This document shows positions 53,250 to 63,080 of a stretch of DNA of 64,000 nt, one piece after another; position 1 is the stretch's first letter; each line of letters opens with the position of its first letter. This DNA is from Lysobacteraceae bacterium. Lineage in GTDB: Bacteria > Pseudomonadota > Gammaproteobacteria > Xanthomonadales > Rhodanobacteraceae. The stretch is taken from NCBI GenBank assembly GCA_021372495.1, contig JAJFUF010000024.1:62001-126000 (forward strand). The letters run 5' to 3'. Under the pieces are notes generated by a model. That model was not told the DNA's origin. It saw only the letters and a program-made list of their open reading frames with translations, and searched no databases. Position numbers and translations under genes: made by a program.

Positions 53250-54857
53250 TCACTGGCCGACGTTGTCGGTCGCCTCGATGAAGCGCGCGACGTTGTCGTG
53301 CAACTGCTTCAGCGACGCCTCGTGCGCGTAGACCATGTGCCCGGAGGGGTAATAGGCCGTGGAGATGTTCTTGCGCAGGCTGTCCGGAATCGGCAGGTGG
53401 TTCAGCTCGTACTCGGCGGCGAAAAACGGCGTCGCCAGGTCGTAGTAGCCGCCGTTCATGAACACCTTGAGGTCCGGGTTGTACTTCATCGCCACCGCCA
53501 GGTCCGGGATCACGTTGGTGGACTGCTGCAGCGCCTCGTGCGCGCCCGGCGCCTTGTGCGCGAAGTTCCAGTCGTCGATGTCGGCGAACAGGCGGTAGCT
53601 GCGGCCTTCGCCGAACTTGAGCTGCTTGCGCACGTAGTCGTTGAACGCGGCGACGTAGGCGGAGCTGATCGCCGCCGACTGCGGGTCGTACTGCGCCTCC
53701 TTGCTCAGCGGGTCCATCGCGGGGCCGGAGAAACGCGTGTCGAGGCGGCCGGTGGTGGTGTCGCCGTCGATCTGCAGTTCGTGCTCGAACATGCCGCCGC
53801 TGACGCGCAGGTTGGCCTTCAGCAGGTAATCGACCGGCAGGCCGGTGTACTGGTGAAGCTTCTCGGCCACCGCCTGCTTGCGCGAGGCATCGAGCGTGGC
53901 GCCGGCCAGCAGCGCCTGTGCGTAGTCGCCCAGCGCGAACTGCTCGACCTCCTTCAGGAACGGCTCCAGCTGCGCCGGCTGCTGCGGCAGCCTGTGGTGG
54001 TACCACGCGGTGGCGGCGTAGGTGGGCAGCGCGAGCACGTAGGGCAGATCGACGCCCGGGTTGTTCGCCACGCCATCGATGTCGGTGTCGAAGCTGAGGA
54101 TCTGCGAGAGCAGGATCACGCCGTTCAGGTCGACGCTGTCCTCGGTTTCCAGCACGGCCGACAGCGCCGCCGAGCGCGTGGTGCCGTAGCTCTCGCCGAA
54201 CAGGTACTTCGGCGAATTCCAGCGGCCGTACTTCGACAGGAACCGGGTGATGAACTGGGCGAACGCCTGGGCGTCGCCGTCGACGCCGTAGAACTGCTTC
54301 TTGCGTTCCTTCATCAGCGCATCGCGCTTGTCCTTGTCGTCGGCGTCGGCGACCAGCCGGCTGAAGCCGGCGCCCGGCGCGTCGATGAACACCAGGTCGC
54401 TGGCGTCGAGCAGGCTGTAGGCGTTGTCGATCAGGCGGTACGGCGCGGCCGGCGTGTGCGTGTCGTCGGCGGTGGCCACGCGCTTGGGCCCGAACGCGCC
54501 CATGTGCAGCCACACCGTCGCCGAACCCGGGCCGCCGTTGTAGACGAAGGTGATCGGGCGCTTGCCAGCGTCCGCGCCCTTCTTGAAGTAGGCGGCGTAG
54601 AAGATGCTCGCGGTGGGCTCGTGCTCGGCGTCGCCCTTGCCGTGCAGCACCAGCGTGCCGGCGACCGCCTTGTAGTCGATGCGGCGGCCTTCCACCGCAA
54701 CCGAGCCTTCCGTTTCCGACTGCTGCGGCTGCGTCAGCGTGACGTCCGGTTTGGCGGCGTCCGCGGCCGCATGCCCGGCGGGGTCGTCCTTGGCGAACGT
54801 GGGGACGGTGGCCACGCAGAGCGCGGCGATGGCGATGCAGAGCGGAAGCCTGCGCAT
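53250..54857 (-). CDS. S10-family serine carboxypeptidase-like protein
   Basis: A 535-aa secreted peptidase with a signal peptide (MRRLPLCIAIAALCVATVPTFA). S10 hallmarks: TFVYNGGPGSATVWLHMGAFGP (oxyanion hole), FGESYGTTRSAAL (nucleophile Ser), and YYPSGHMVYAHEASL (catalytic His); the aspartate is expected in the FMNGGYYDLATPFFA region. Start at 54857 with AAGGA upstream. S10 enzymes of this kind are common in Xanthomonadales and degrade C-terminal residues of peptides in the periplasm or medium. Confidence 0.92.
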   Translation of the reverse strand: MRRLPLCIAIAALCVATVPTFAKDDPAGHAAADAAKPDVTLTQPQQSETEGSVAVEGRRIDYKAVAGTLVLHGKGDAEHEPTASIFYAAYFKKGADAGKRPITFVYNGGPGSATVWLHMGAFGPKRVATADDTHTPAAPYRLIDNAYSLLDASDLVFIDAPGAGFSRLVADADDKDKRDALMKERKKQFYGVDGDAQAFAQFITRFLSKYGRWNSPKYLFGESYGTTRSAALSAVLETEDSVDLNGVILLSQILSFDTDIDGVANNPGVDLPYVLALPTYAATAWYHHRLPQQPAQLEPFLKEVEQFALGDYAQALLAGATLDASRKQAVAEKLHQYTGLPVDYLLKANLRVSGGMFEHELQIDGDTTTGRLDTRFSGPAMDPLSKEAQYDPQSAAISSAYVAAFNDYVRKQLKFGEGRSYRLFADIDDWNFAHKAPGAHEALQQSTNVIPDLAVAMKYNPDLKVFMNGGYYDLATPFFAAEYELNHLPIPDSLRKNISTAYYPSGHMVYAHEASLKQLHDNVARFIEATDNVGQ

Positions 54858-55093
54858 GGGGATTCCTTGGAAGGGACAAATGATCGCCCGCAGCATGCGG
54901 CATGCCCCGATTCCACTCATGCGCCGGAAGTCATTCGCCCCACGCACCCATGACGACGGCTCGACGCGCCCCCATGCCGCCCACGGTGCGGCCCCGGCAA
55001 TTACGCGATCCTCTCCACCAAGCGCAGGTGCCCGCCACTGCCGCGGACTGGATATGCCGAAGGGCGCCCGCGCGCCGCGAACGCGCGCGGCGG

Positions 55094-55459
55094 TCAGCGG
55101 TGATCGTGGTCGCGGTCGCCGCGCCGATGGCTGCGATGGCCGTCATGGCCATCATGGCCGCGACCGCCGTCGCCGCGCCAGCCGCGGCCGTCGTGCCCAT
55201 GACCGCGGCCGCCGTAGTCGCGGTAGTACAGGCCGAGTCCGATGGACGGGCCGTAATAGCAGCACCACGGGTCGTAGTAAGGCGCGGGGTAATAGCCATA
55301 GCCCGGGCCGACGTCTTCGTAGATCACGCCGCCGCGGCCGTAGTAGGCGTCGCCGTAATAGCCGTCGCCGCGCACGTAGCTGTAGCCGGGGTCGTAGACG
55401 CAGCCCGCCAGCAGCACGAGCGCTGCGGCAAGCATGCAGAGATGGGTCGTGCGTCGCAT
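55094..55459 (-). CDS. Tyrosine/glycine-rich lipoprotein with His/Arg-rich tail
   Basis: A 121-aa protein with a lipobox at LLAGC (about residues 16-20). Then YDPGYSYVRGDGYYGDAYYG and similar YxG-YY repeats, a CC pair (DPWCCYYGP), and a very basic C-terminus rich in His, Asp, Arg and Gly. ATG 55459 follows GGAGG. No family was recognised; similar repetitive lipoproteins exist in xanthomonads. Metal binding by the histidine-rich tail is possible. Confidence 0.6.
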   Translation of the reverse strand: MRRTTHLCMLAAALVLLAGCVYDPGYSYVRGDGYYGDAYYGRGGVIYEDVGPGYGYYPAPYYDPWCCYYGPSIGLGLYYRDYGGRGHGHDGRGWRGDGGRGHDGHDGHRSHRRGDRDHDHR

Positions 55460-55574
55460 GGGCCGCCTCCATCGGAGGTTACGGCCACAGGTTGGGCCCG
55501 ACGCCTTGAATAGGGCCTGAGCGCGGTGTGAAGGCGGGCGCCGCGGGCCTGCGCCCGCCGCACCCGGGGCCGGC

Positions 55575-55832
55575 TCAGCGCCGGCGGCTGCGCAGTTCGG
55601 ACTTGAGTCCGACGCGGATCGACTCGTTGCCGTGGAACGAGCCGTTGAGGGCGGCGATCGCGGCGCGCGCCTCGTGGCCTTCCATCTGCAGCTCGGCGAA
55701 GCCTCTGCACTCGCCGGTGAACAGATCGCGGGAAAGGTGGATGCCGTGCACGCGTCCATACGCGGCGAACATCTCGGTCAGTGCCTGTTCGGTCATGTTG
55801 CGCGGCAGGCCGCGCACGCTCAACGTCAGCAT
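55575..55832 (-). CDS. RRM-domain RNA-binding protein
   Basis: An 85-aa protein consisting of one RNA-recognition motif. RNP2 is LSVRGLP (residues 4-10); RNP1 is CRGFAELQM (about 42-50), one aromatic fewer than the consensus; the rest follows the beta-alpha-beta-beta-alpha-beta order, and a basic tail ends it (SELRSRRR). Such short RRM proteins in bacteria are often cold-inducible; the second cold-shock gene lies upstream on the same strand, 200 bases away. Targets unknown. Confidence 0.88.
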   Translation of the reverse strand: MLTLSVRGLPRNMTEQALTEMFAAYGRVHGIHLSRDLFTGECRGFAELQMEGHEARAAIAALNGSFHGNESIRVGLKSELRSRRR

Positions 55833-55851
55833 GTTGCACCTCCAAAAAAGC

Positions 55852-55978
55852 AGTTCTTCCCCGGCTGCAGGGGCGGCCTCAGCCGCAATCGCGAGACAGC
55901 GATCCGGGGCCAGGGCCCCTCCCGCAGGCGTTGGTGATTCGCGGCTGATGCCACTCCCTCGCTTTGGAGAAGAACCCC
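55852..55978. repeat. Dispersed intergenic repeat, copy 3
   Basis: Contains GGGGCGGCCTCAGCCGCAAT (55870-55889) and the inverse GATTCGCGGCTGATGCCACT (55936-55955), with CTCCCGCAGG in between. Spacing and flanks resemble copies 1 and 2. It lies directly beyond the csp copy 2 terminator. Confidence 0.6.
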
Positions 55979-55979
55979 G

Positions 55980-56018
55980 AAAAAAAAGGCGTCGGGCGGA
56001 CGCAGTCCGCCCGACGCC
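55980..56018 (-). terminator. Rho-independent terminator of the second csp gene
   Basis: Perfect 13-bp stem GGCGTCGGGCGGA/TCCGCCCGACGCC (55988-56000 and 56006-56018) with a CGCAG loop. In transcription order eight T residues follow. Confidence 0.92.
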
Positions 56019-56042
56019 TTGGTAGAAACCGGTGCTGCTTGC

Positions 56043-56252
56043 TTACTGCACCTGCACCTGGTCGGCCTGCAGGCCCTTCGGGCCCTTGACCACCACGAAG
56101 CTGACCTTCTGGCCTTCCTGCAGCGACTTGAAGCCGCTGCCCTGGATGGCGCGGAAGTGAACGAACAGGTCCTCGCCGCTCTCCGGGGTGATGAAGCCGA
56201 AGCCCTTGGCGTCGTTGAACCACTTGACGGTACCGTTCTGGCGATCCGACAT
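56043..56252 (-). CDS. Cold-shock protein CspA family, copy 2
   Basis: A 69-aa OB-fold protein: [38 protein letters not shown] has the RNP1 KGFGFI and RNP2 LFVHFRA. It is a paralogue of the protein at 30532-30741. Start ATG 56252 follows AAGGAG; an in-frame start at 56309 would lie inside the leader and is rejected. Leader, hairpin and terminator are shared in design with copy 1, so regulation is probably by transcript structure as well as promoter. Confidence 0.95.
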   Translation of the reverse strand: MSDRQNGTVKWFNDAKGFGFITPESGEDLFVHFRAIQGSGFKSLQEGQKVSFVVVKGPKGLQADQVQVQ

Positions 56253-56420
56253 AACTAACTCCTTGAAACACTTGCGTTGAATGAATGATGAAACGCGACC
56301 ACGGAACATCCGGGCCGGTACTGAGGTTGCAGGGAGTGAGCGAGCGAAACGATGAAGCGGATCGGAGGGATCAACCGCATCGGGTCACAATGCACCGTGA
56401 CCCTAGCAATCACAGCGCCG
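56253..56420 (-). promoter_or_regulatory. Structured 5' leader of csp copy 2
   Basis: Positions 56340-56415 align with the csp copy 1 leader: GCGAAACGATGAAGCG, then ATCGGAG, GCATCGGGTCAC and CACAGCG are shared with small differences. The stem corresponding to 30855-30873 is present as GCATCG/CAATGC with one G-U pair at about 56377-56393. A TACCTT at about 56420-56425 stands where copy 1 has TATAGT. The remaining bases up to 56688 hold no gene. Confidence 0.55.
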
Positions 56421-56688
56421 CCAAGGTACACCCTTTCGCGCCGAAAAGCCAATGGTGGCGGGGCATTGATTCAGGTTCTCGCCCGCCCGCCGCGGAAGCC
56501 TGGCACGCCCCGCCGACGGGCCCGCAAGCCGCCCCGCCGGCGGGTTGCGGCCCCGGCGGCGATAGGCGCCGCAGTACGGGCCGTTTCGGCGCCCGCCCGA
56601 GGCCGCCGCAGACCCCGGACGGTGCCTGCGCCGTGGCCAGGACGCAGGCGCCTGCTAGCATGTCGCCTTCCGTTCCAGCCAGCCGTCC

Positions 56689-57816
56689 ATGCACTGCGAC
56701 TATCACGCCGCGGGCCGCTGCCGTTCCTGCACGCACCTCGACATCCCCTACGCCGACCAGTTGGCGGCCAAGGACCGGCACTGCCGCGCCCTGCTGGGCG
56801 CGCACGGCGGCGCCGCCTGGTTGCCGCCGGCCGCCAGTCCCGAAGCGGGTTTCCGCAACAAGGCCAAGATGGTCGTCGGCGGCAGCACCGAGGCGCCGCT
56901 GCTCGGCATCCTCGACAGCGCCGGCCGCGGCGTCGACCTGGCCGGATGCCCGCTCTACCCCGCCGCGCTGCAGGCCGCCTTCGCGCCGGTCAAGGCGTTC
57001 ATCGCCGCCGCGCGCGTAGCGCCCTACGACGTCGCCCACCGCCGCGGCGAGCTGAAATACGTGCTGGTCACCCTGGCCGCGCACAGCGGCGAGCTGATGC
57101 TGCGCTTCGTGCTGCGCTCGCAGGAGCCGCTGGCGCGCATGCGCCGGCACTTGCCCGAGCTGCACGCCGCGCTGCCGGCGCTGCGCGTCGTCTCGGCCAA
57201 CCTGCAGCCGGTGCACCAGGCGGTGCTGGAAGGCGAGCAGGAAATCGCGCTGAGCGCGCAGCAGAGCCTGGCCATGCGGGTCAACGGCTTGCCGCTGCAC
57301 CTGCGCCCGCAAGGCTTCTTCCAGACCAACGACGCGGTCGCCGCCGCGCTGTACCGCCAGGCGCGCGAGTGGACGCGCGAACTCGCGCCTGCCTCGCTGT
57401 GGGATCTCTATTGCGGCGTCGGCGGCTTCGCCCTGCACTGCGCCGAGGGCGCGCACGAAGCGGTCGGCGTGGAGGCCAGCGCCGAGGCCGTCGCCGCCGC
57501 CGAACGCAGCCGCGACGAGCTCGGCCTCGGCCACGTGCGCTTCGTCGCGCAGGACGCCACCGCGTTCGCGCTCGCCGCGCCGCGCGCGCCCGAGCTGGCG
57601 ATCGTCAACCCGCCGCGGCGCGGCCTCGATGCCGAGCTGTGCGCGTGGCTGGACGCCAGCGGCGTGCGTGCGGCGATCTATTCGAGCTGCAACGCCGAAA
57701 CGCTGGCGCGCGACCTGGCGCGCATGCCGCGGCTGCGCCTGGCCCGTGCGCGCGTGCTCGACATGTTTCCGCACACCGCCCATTACGAAGTCGTCGCCCT
57801 GCTGCTGCGCGCATGA
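56689..57816 (+). CDS. rlmC: 23S rRNA (uracil-5-)-methyltransferase RlmC
   Basis: A 375-aa enzyme that methylates U747 of 23S rRNA. The [4Fe-4S] cysteines are C3, C11, C14 and a fourth near residue 87 (LAGCPLY). The SAM-binding domain has [16 protein letters not shown] (about 246-261), [15 protein letters not shown] [20 protein letters not shown] (NPPR motif) and the catalytic cysteine in [14 protein letters not shown]. The short N-terminus without a TRAM domain distinguishes RlmC from RlmD. Start ATG 56689. Confidence 0.94.
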   Translation: MHCDYHAAGRCRSCTHLDIPYADQLAAKDRHCRALLGAHGGAAWLPPAASPEAGFRNKAKMVVGGSTEAPLLGILDSAGRGVDLAGCPLYPAALQAAFAPVKAFIAAARVAPYDVAHRRGELKYVLVTLAAHSGELMLRFVLRSQEPLARMRRHLPELHAALPALRVVSANLQPVHQAVLEGEQEIALSAQQSLAMRVNGLPLHLRPQGFFQTNDAVAAALYRQAREWTRELAPASLWDLYCGVGGFALHCAEGAHEAVGVEASAEAVAAAERSRDELGLGHVRFVAQDATAFALAAPRAPELAIVNPPRRGLDAELCAWLDASGVRAAIYSSCNAETLARDLARMPRLRLARARVLDMFPHTAHYEVVALLLRA

Positions 57817-59120
57817 ACCGCCCGGACGTCCAGCACGAGCGTCCCGCCGAAGAGGCGCGCACCGCGGCGACGCTGGCCGTCGTCGGCGGCGGCCCGGCCG
57901 GGCTGATGGCCGCGGAAACGGCGCGCGCGGCCGGGATCGAAGTCGACCTCTACGAAGGCATGGGCTCGGCCGGCCGCAAGTTCCTGCTGGCCGGCAAGGG
58001 CGGACTGAACCTGACCCACGGCGAGCCGTTCGAGGCGTTCGTCGCGCGCTATGCCGGGCGCAGCGCCGAGGTGCGGCGCTGGCTGCAGGACTTCGACGCC
58101 GACGCGCTGCGCGCCTGGGCGCGCGGGCTGGGCGTCGACACCTTCGTCGGCAGCTCGGGGCGCGTGTTCCCCTCCGACCTCAAGGCCGCGCCGCTGCTGC
58201 GCGGCTGGCTGCGCCGCCTGCGCGAGCGCGGCGTGCGCATCCACGTGCACCACCGCTGGCAGGGCTGGGACGCCGACGGCACGCTGCGCTTCGCCACGCC
58301 CGCGGGCGAGCACCGCGTGCGCGCCGACGCCACCGTACTGGCGCTGGGCGGCGCGAGCTGGCCGGAGCTGGGTGCCGACGGCGGGTGGACGTCGATCCTC
58401 GAAGCGCAGGGCGTGCCGGTGGCGCCGCTGCTGCCGTCGAACTGCGGCTTCGACGCCGGCTGGAGCGCGCGCTTCGCCGAGCGCCATGCCGGTGCGCCGG
58501 TCAAGCCGGTGGCGATCGCCTGGACCGACCGCGACGGCCGTCCACGGTGCCGCCAGGGCGAATTCGTCGTCACCGCGAACGGCGTCGAGGGCAGCCTGAT
58601 CTACGCGCTTTCCGCCGCGTTGCGCGACGCGATCGCGGCGCACGGCGAGGCGGAGATCCTGCTCGACCTCGCCCCCGACCGCGACGTCGCCTGGCTGGCG
58701 CAGGCGCTGGCGCGCCCGCGCCACGGCCGCACGCTGAGCGAGCACCTGCGGCGCACGGCCGGCATCGTCGGCGTCCGCGCCGGGCTGCTGTACGAGCTGC
58801 TGCCGAAGGACGCGCTCGCCGATGCCGCCGCGTTGGCTGCCGGCATCAAGGCGCTGCCGCTGACGCTGCTGCGCACGCGGCCGATCGCCGAGGCGATCAG
58901 CAGCGCCGGCGGCGTGCGCTTCGACGCGCTGGACGCGCGCCTGATGCTGCGCGCGCGTCCGGGCACGTTCTGCGCCGGCGAGATGCTCGACTGGGAAGCG
59001 CCGACCGGCGGCTACCTGCTCACCGCCTGCTTCGCCAGCGGCCGCGTCGCCGGCGCGGCCGCGGCCGCATGGCTGCGGACGCGGCCGCCGCGCGCCGTTG
59101 CCGCCACGCCGAAGGACTGA
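57813..59120 (+). CDS. TIGR03862-type NAD(P)/FAD-dependent oxidoreductase
   Basis: A 435-aa flavoprotein of the YhiN/HI0933 group. FAD-binding glycine motif [19 protein letters not shown] (about 23-41), [24 protein letters not shown], and a C-terminal [30 protein letters not shown] fit TIGR03862. Activity in the family is unknown. Its ATG overlaps the rlmC stop by four bases, so the genes are coupled. Followed by a YaiI gene in the same direction. Confidence 0.88.
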   Translation: MNRPDVQHERPAEEARTAATLAVVGGGPAGLMAAETARAAGIEVDLYEGMGSAGRKFLLAGKGGLNLTHGEPFEAFVARYAGRSAEVRRWLQDFDADALRAWARGLGVDTFVGSSGRVFPSDLKAAPLLRGWLRRLRERGVRIHVHHRWQGWDADGTLRFATPAGEHRVRADATVLALGGASWPELGADGGWTSILEAQGVPVAPLLPSNCGFDAGWSARFAERHAGAPVKPVAIAWTDRDGRPRCRQGEFVVTANGVEGSLIYALSAALRDAIAAHGEAEILLDLAPDRDVAWLAQALARPRHGRTLSEHLRRTAGIVGVRAGLLYELLPKDALADAAALAAGIKALPLTLLRTRPIAEAISSAGGVRFDALDARLMLRARPGTFCAGEMLDWEAPTGGYLLTACFASGRVAGAAAAAWLRTRPPRAVAATPKD

Positions 59121-59125
59121 CGCGC

Positions 59126-59578
59126 ATGCAGATCTGGGTCGATGCCGACGCCTGCCCGAACCCGATCAAGGAGATCCTGTTCCGCGCCGCCGAGCGCGCG
59201 CAGGTAGCGGTGACGCTGGTCGCCAACCAGTGGCTGCGCACGCCGCCTTCGCGCTTCGTGCGCGCGCTGCAGGTGCCGGGCGGCATCGACGTCGCCGACA
59301 GCGAGATCGTGCAGCGCACCGCGGCGGGCGATCTCGTGGTGACGCAGGACATCCCGCTCGCCGCGCTGGTGCTCGCCAAAGGCGCGCTGGCGCTGAATCC
59401 GCGCGGCGAGCTGTACACGCCGGACACCATCGCCCAGCGCCTGTCGATGCGCAATTTCATGGACGAGCTGCGCGGTACCGGCGTCGACACCGGCGGCCCG
59501 GCCGCGTTCCATCCGCGCGACCGCCAGGCCTTCGCCAACCAGCTCGACCGCTGGCTGGCGCAGCGCCGCGCCGGCTGA
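59126..59578 (+). CDS. YaiI/YqxD family (UPF0178) protein
   Basis: A 150-aa protein: [25 protein letters not shown] with the conserved D6-D8 pair, [51 protein letters not shown], and [35 protein letters not shown]. This is the complete UPF0178 family pattern; a PIN-like nuclease fold is proposed for it. It follows the flavoprotein by five bases and is probably the third gene of the rlmC operon. Confidence 0.92.
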   Translation: MQIWVDADACPNPIKEILFRAAERAQVAVTLVANQWLRTPPSRFVRALQVPGGIDVADSEIVQRTAAGDLVVTQDIPLAALVLAKGALALNPRGELYTPDTIAQRLSMRNFMDELRGTGVDTGGPAAFHPRDRQAFANQLDRWLAQRRAG

Positions 59579-59589
59579 CCCGCCGCGCG

Positions 59590-60195
59590 TCAGAACGGCG
59601 GGTGGGTCAGGCGTTCGACGAACAGCGCCAGCACCCGCGGCTCCATCGCCAGCGTGAACGCGATGCCGTAGGCGGCGCCCCACAGGTGCGCGCTGTGGTT
59701 GATGGCGTCGGTGCCGCGGCGGTCCATGTAGATCGAGTAACCGACGTACAGCACCGCGTAGAGGATCGCCGGCAGCGGGAAGAAGAACACGAAGATCGTC
59801 GCCCACGGCTGCACCAGGATGAACGCGAACAGCACCGCCGACACCGCGCCCGACGCACCCAGGCTGCGGTAGTCCGGATTGTCGCGGTTGCGCAGGTAGG
59901 TCGGCAGGATCGAGGCCACCAGCGCGCCGAGATAGAACAGCACGTAGCCGGTTTCGCCGAGATAGCGGACGTACAGCCCTTCCATCGCGCGACCGAAGAA
60001 GTACAGCGTCACCATGTTGAACAGCAAGTGCTGGCCGTCGGCATGCACCAGGCCGTAGCTGACCAGGCGATACCACTGCCGGTCGCGCGCGACCGCCGGC
60101 GGCCACAGGATCAGCCGCTGCAACAGCGCGCCGTCGCGGAACGCCAGGAACGAGACGAGGCAGGTCGCGGCGATGATGGCAAGGGTCAGGCTCAT
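59590..60195 (-). CDS. Rhomboid-family intramembrane serine protease
   Basis: A 201-aa membrane protein with about six helices. The catalytic serine is in SLGASGAVSAVLF (about residue 114-116), the catalytic histidine in INHSAHLWGAAYGIAF (about 171), and LFNMVTLYFFGRAME has the conserved HxxxN-like region of helix 2 (HADGQHLLFN). This supports an active rhomboid protease that cleaves single-pass membrane proteins. ATG at 60195. Confidence 0.9.
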   Translation of the reverse strand: MSLTLAIIAATCLVSFLAFRDGALLQRLILWPPAVARDRQWYRLVSYGLVHADGQHLLFNMVTLYFFGRAMEGLYVRYLGETGYVLFYLGALVASILPTYLRNRDNPDYRSLGASGAVSAVLFAFILVQPWATIFVFFFPLPAILYAVLYVGYSIYMDRRGTDAINHSAHLWGAAYGIAFTLAMEPRVLALFVERLTHPPF

Positions 60196-60594
60196 GGGAT
60201 TTCCGACGATGGCGACCCGCTCCTTTTAACCGATCGTCGCGCGGCGCGCGACCGCGTGCGGCTCGAACGGGCCTGGCGGAACGAACCGCATCCGACGCGC
60301 CGGAGGCGATCCGATGCCGCGCCGCGCCCGTCCCGGGCCGCGCGCGAAACCGCAACGCCGCGCCGGACTCTGCCGCGCCTGGCTGCAGTGCGCGCGACCG
60401 GCACCCGCACCATCGACGCAGCGACCCGAGCGCGCCTCGCGCGGCGCCCGTCCTGCAGCCGTTCACGTCCGCCGGGCTATACACGCCACACCGCGCCGCT
60501 GCATGCGAAACGTCCCGCGCGCCGACACGCGCGGGGGCGAGGCATACTCAGGGCCGGTTTCGGCATCCTCCACCGCGAATCGTCGGAGACTTCC
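60196..60594. other. Non-coding spacer between rhomboid and MliC-fusion genes
   Basis: No gene was recognised. The last 100 bases contain TATACA (60479-60484) and CATACT (60543-60548), candidate -10 elements for the following lipoprotein gene, without a convincing -35. Confidence 0.4.
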
Positions 60595-61344
60595 GTGCGC
60601 ACCACGCCCCTGTTCACGCTGCTGCTGGTCCTGTCGCTCGCCGCCTGCCAGGCGACCGTGGCGCCGCGCCCCGCGGCGACCGTCCCGCCGGCACCCACGC
60701 CACCCGCCGCGCCGACGTCGCCCGCCGTCGCGCCGCCGCCGGCGGCACCGGCACCGCCGGCCGTCGCAGCGCCGGCGCCGCGCAACCTGGCCTACCAGTG
60801 CGGCGACCGGCGCGTCGGCGCGCGCATCGACGGCGACGCGATCGTGCTGGCGCTGCCCGGTCGCGAGCTGCGCCTGCCGCAGCAGGTGTCCGCCAGCGGC
60901 ACGCGCTATGCCGACGGCGAAGGCAGCGAGTTCTGGAGCAAGGGCGCGGAAGCGCGCCTGACGCTGGACGGCGGCAAGCCGCAGGCGTGCGCGCTGACCG
61001 ACGCCGGCTCGCCGTGGGACGACGCCAAGGCGCGCGGCGTCGGCTTCCGCGCCGTCGGCAGCGAGCCCGGCTGGAGCGTCGAGGTCGATCGCGGCAACGC
61101 GCCGGCGATGCGCGCCGTGCTCGACTACGGCCGGCGCCGGCTCGACGTGCCCGCCACGCAGCCGTTCGGCGATCCGACCAACGGCGAAGTCGGCTTCCGC
61201 GGCAACGCCGCCGGCACGCCGGTGGAATTGCGCATCCGCCGCGAAGCCTGCACCGACGCGATGAGCGGCGAAACCTTCAACGCCAGCGCCGACCTCGGCG
61301 TCGGCGGCACGCACTATCGCGGCTGCGGACGCTTCCTGTTCTGA
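60595..61344 (+). CDS. Lipoprotein fusing a MliC-like lysozyme-inhibitor domain to a COG3650 domain
   Basis: A 249-aa protein starting at GTG 60595; the signal peptide ends at LSLAACQ (lipobox). A Pro/Ala-rich linker (about 20-62) leads into a MliC (PF09864) domain: YQCGDRRVGARIDGD ... LPQQVSASGTRYADGEG followed by FWSKGAEARL, which matches the SGARY and WxKG motifs of membrane-bound C-type lysozyme inhibitors. After residue 140, GFRAVGSEPGWSVEVDRG and ACTDAMSGETFNASADLGVGGTHYRGCGRF form a COG3650-type domain. The two usually occur in separate proteins. Likely function: protection of peptidoglycan against lysozyme at the outer membrane. Confidence 0.85.
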   Translation: MRTTPLFTLLLVLSLAACQATVAPRPAATVPPAPTPPAAPTSPAVAPPPAAPAPPAVAAPAPRNLAYQCGDRRVGARIDGDAIVLALPGRELRLPQQVSASGTRYADGEGSEFWSKGAEARLTLDGGKPQACALTDAGSPWDDAKARGVGFRAVGSEPGWSVEVDRGNAPAMRAVLDYGRRRLDVPATQPFGDPTNGEVGFRGNAAGTPVELRIRREACTDAMSGETFNASADLGVGGTHYRGCGRFLF

Positions 61345-61366
61345 CCCCGCCACGCAGCGCCGCCGG

Positions 61367-62170
61367 CTACGCCGTGCTCTCCGCGCTGTAGCGCGCCAAC
61401 AGGCCGCTGCGCACGGTGGCGCGGAACACCGCGACGAAGCAGGCATAGGCCAGCACGATCTGCGCCGTCGCCAGGCCGGCCGCCCAGGCCAGCTCGTGCA
61501 GCGGGAACGGCCGCCCGGCGACCAGCGCGCGCAGCCCCTCGAACACGTACGACGGCGGCAGCGCGTGCGCGATCCACTGCATCCACGCCGGCAGCACGGC
61601 CAGCGGGTAGAACACCGCGGCGAACGGCGACAGCAGCGCCGGAATCGGCCACACCAGCCACTCCGACGCGGGCCCCAGCCGCAGCACCATCGCGCTGGCG
61701 AGGATGCCGAGCGCGATGCCGAACAGGAACAGCACGGCGACGAACGGCACGAACTGCGCGCCGTAGGCGAGGAACGGGAAGCCGAACGCCAGCGTCGCCA
61801 GCGCCAGCATCACGGCGAGGCCGACCAGGCTGGTGGCGATGCTGGTCAGCACCAGGCCGAACACGTACTCGGATACGGCCAGCGGCGTCGCGAACAGGTT
61901 GAGGAAGTTGCGCGACCACACGTCCTCGAGGAACGCGGTGGTGACGCCGTGCATGATGCGGGTGAAGAAATCCCACAGCAGCGCCGCGCCGAGCAGGGTC
62001 AGCAGGAAATCCGGGCCGTGCGGCGCGATGCGGTCGAGATAGCGCGCGATGAAGCCCCACAGCACGACGTCGATCGCCACCCACGCGAACAGCGGCACCA
62101 GCCGGGTCGGGCTGCTGCGCAAGAGGTAATACTGGCGCAGCGCGATCGCGGCGACGTGGCGCGCGTTCAT
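61367..62170 (-). CDS. ABC-2 type transporter permease
   Basis: A 267-aa inner-membrane protein with six hydrophobic segments (for example VPLFAWVAIDVVLWGFIA, LLTLLGAALLWDFF, VLFLFGIALGILASAMVL, LSPFAAVFYPLAVLP, AAGLATAQIVLAYACFVAVF). AVFYPLAVLPAWMQWIAHALPPSYVFEGLR is the typical ABC-2 permease motif. It overlaps the ATPase stop by four bases. Substrate unknown; NodJ- or drug-exporter-like pairs are similar. Confidence 0.87.
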   Translation of the reverse strand: MNARHVAAIALRQYYLLRSSPTRLVPLFAWVAIDVVLWGFIARYLDRIAPHGPDFLLTLLGAALLWDFFTRIMHGVTTAFLEDVWSRNFLNLFATPLAVSEYVFGLVLTSIATSLVGLAVMLALATLAFGFPFLAYGAQFVPFVAVLFLFGIALGILASAMVLRLGPASEWLVWPIPALLSPFAAVFYPLAVLPAWMQWIAHALPPSYVFEGLRALVAGRPFPLHELAWAAGLATAQIVLAYACFVAVFRATVRSGLLARYSAESTA

Positions 62171-62937
62171 GCGGCCGGCCCGGCGAACGTCAGCGGCTCG
62201 CGCGCGACGCGGATGAACAGCGCTTCCAGCGACGCCGCGCCATGCTCGCGCGGCAGCGTCTTCGGGTCGCCCTCCAGCAACAGGCGGCCCTGCGACAGGA
62301 ACAGCACGCGGTCGCACACCGCCTCGACCTCGTACATGTTGTGCGAGGTCCACAGGATGCCGAGCGTGTCGCGGTCGGCGATCGTGCGGATGGCGTGGCG
62401 GATGCGCTGCGCGGCCGACGGATCCAGCGACGCGGTCGGCTCGTCCAGCAGCAGCAGGCGCGGCGCGTTCAGCATCGCCTTGGCCAGGCACACGCGGGTC
62501 TGCTCGCCGGACGAGAGCAGGCCGCAGCGGGTGCGGCGGAAACGCGTCAGGTCGAACTGCTCCAGCACCGCCTCGATGCGCGCGTCCAGCCCGCGCACGC
62601 CGTACAGCAGGCCGAAGCAGCGCAGGTTCTGCTGCACGGTCAGGTTGCCCGGCAGCGGCGCGTAGACGGCGGCGAAGTTGGTGCGCGCCAGCGCGCGCTC
62701 GCGCTCCCGCGCGAGATCGACGCCTTCGATGCGGATGTCGCCCCCGCTCGGCGCCAGCACGCCGAGGATCATGTTGATCGTGGTGGTCTTGCCCGCGCCG
62801 TTCGGGCCGAGCAGGCCGACGATCTCGTTGCGGCGCACCTCGAACGATACGCCATCGACCGCGGCGGCCGCGCCGTAGCGCTTGCGCAGGTCGCGCACGG
62901 CGAGGATCGGCGTCGCTGGCGATGTTCGCGTGCTCAC
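62167..62937 (-). CDS. ABC transporter ATP-binding protein (NodI/CcmA type)
   Basis: A 256-aa ATPase with Walker A GPNGAGKTTTINMIL, signature LSSGEQTRVCLAKAML (LSSGE in place of LSGGQ), and Walker B LLLLDEPTASLDP. It works with the permease to export an unknown compound. The start is a GTG; 62937 is chosen to give VSTRTSPATPILAVRDL, but 62988 (another GTG) is possible, since neither has a strong RBS. Confidence 0.85.
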   Translation of the reverse strand: MSTRTSPATPILAVRDLRKRYGAAAAVDGVSFEVRRNEIVGLLGPNGAGKTTTINMILGVLAPSGGDIRIEGVDLARERERALARTNFAAVYAPLPGNLTVQQNLRCFGLLYGVRGLDARIEAVLEQFDLTRFRRTRCGLLSSGEQTRVCLAKAMLNAPRLLLLDEPTASLDPSAAQRIRHAIRTIADRDTLGILWTSHNMYEVEAVCDRVLFLSQGRLLLEGDPKTLPREHGAASLEALFIRVAREPLTFAGPAA

Positions 62938-63080
62938 GGGACGGGCGCGGTCGGAGCGGCAAGCGGTACGTGCGGACGATCTTGCCACAGCGGCGCGCCG
63001 CCCAGGACGCAGCGAGTCGAGCCCTTGTGCGGCGCACCGTGCGGCACCATCTAGGCGCCATCCTCGTTTCGGAGCGTGCC

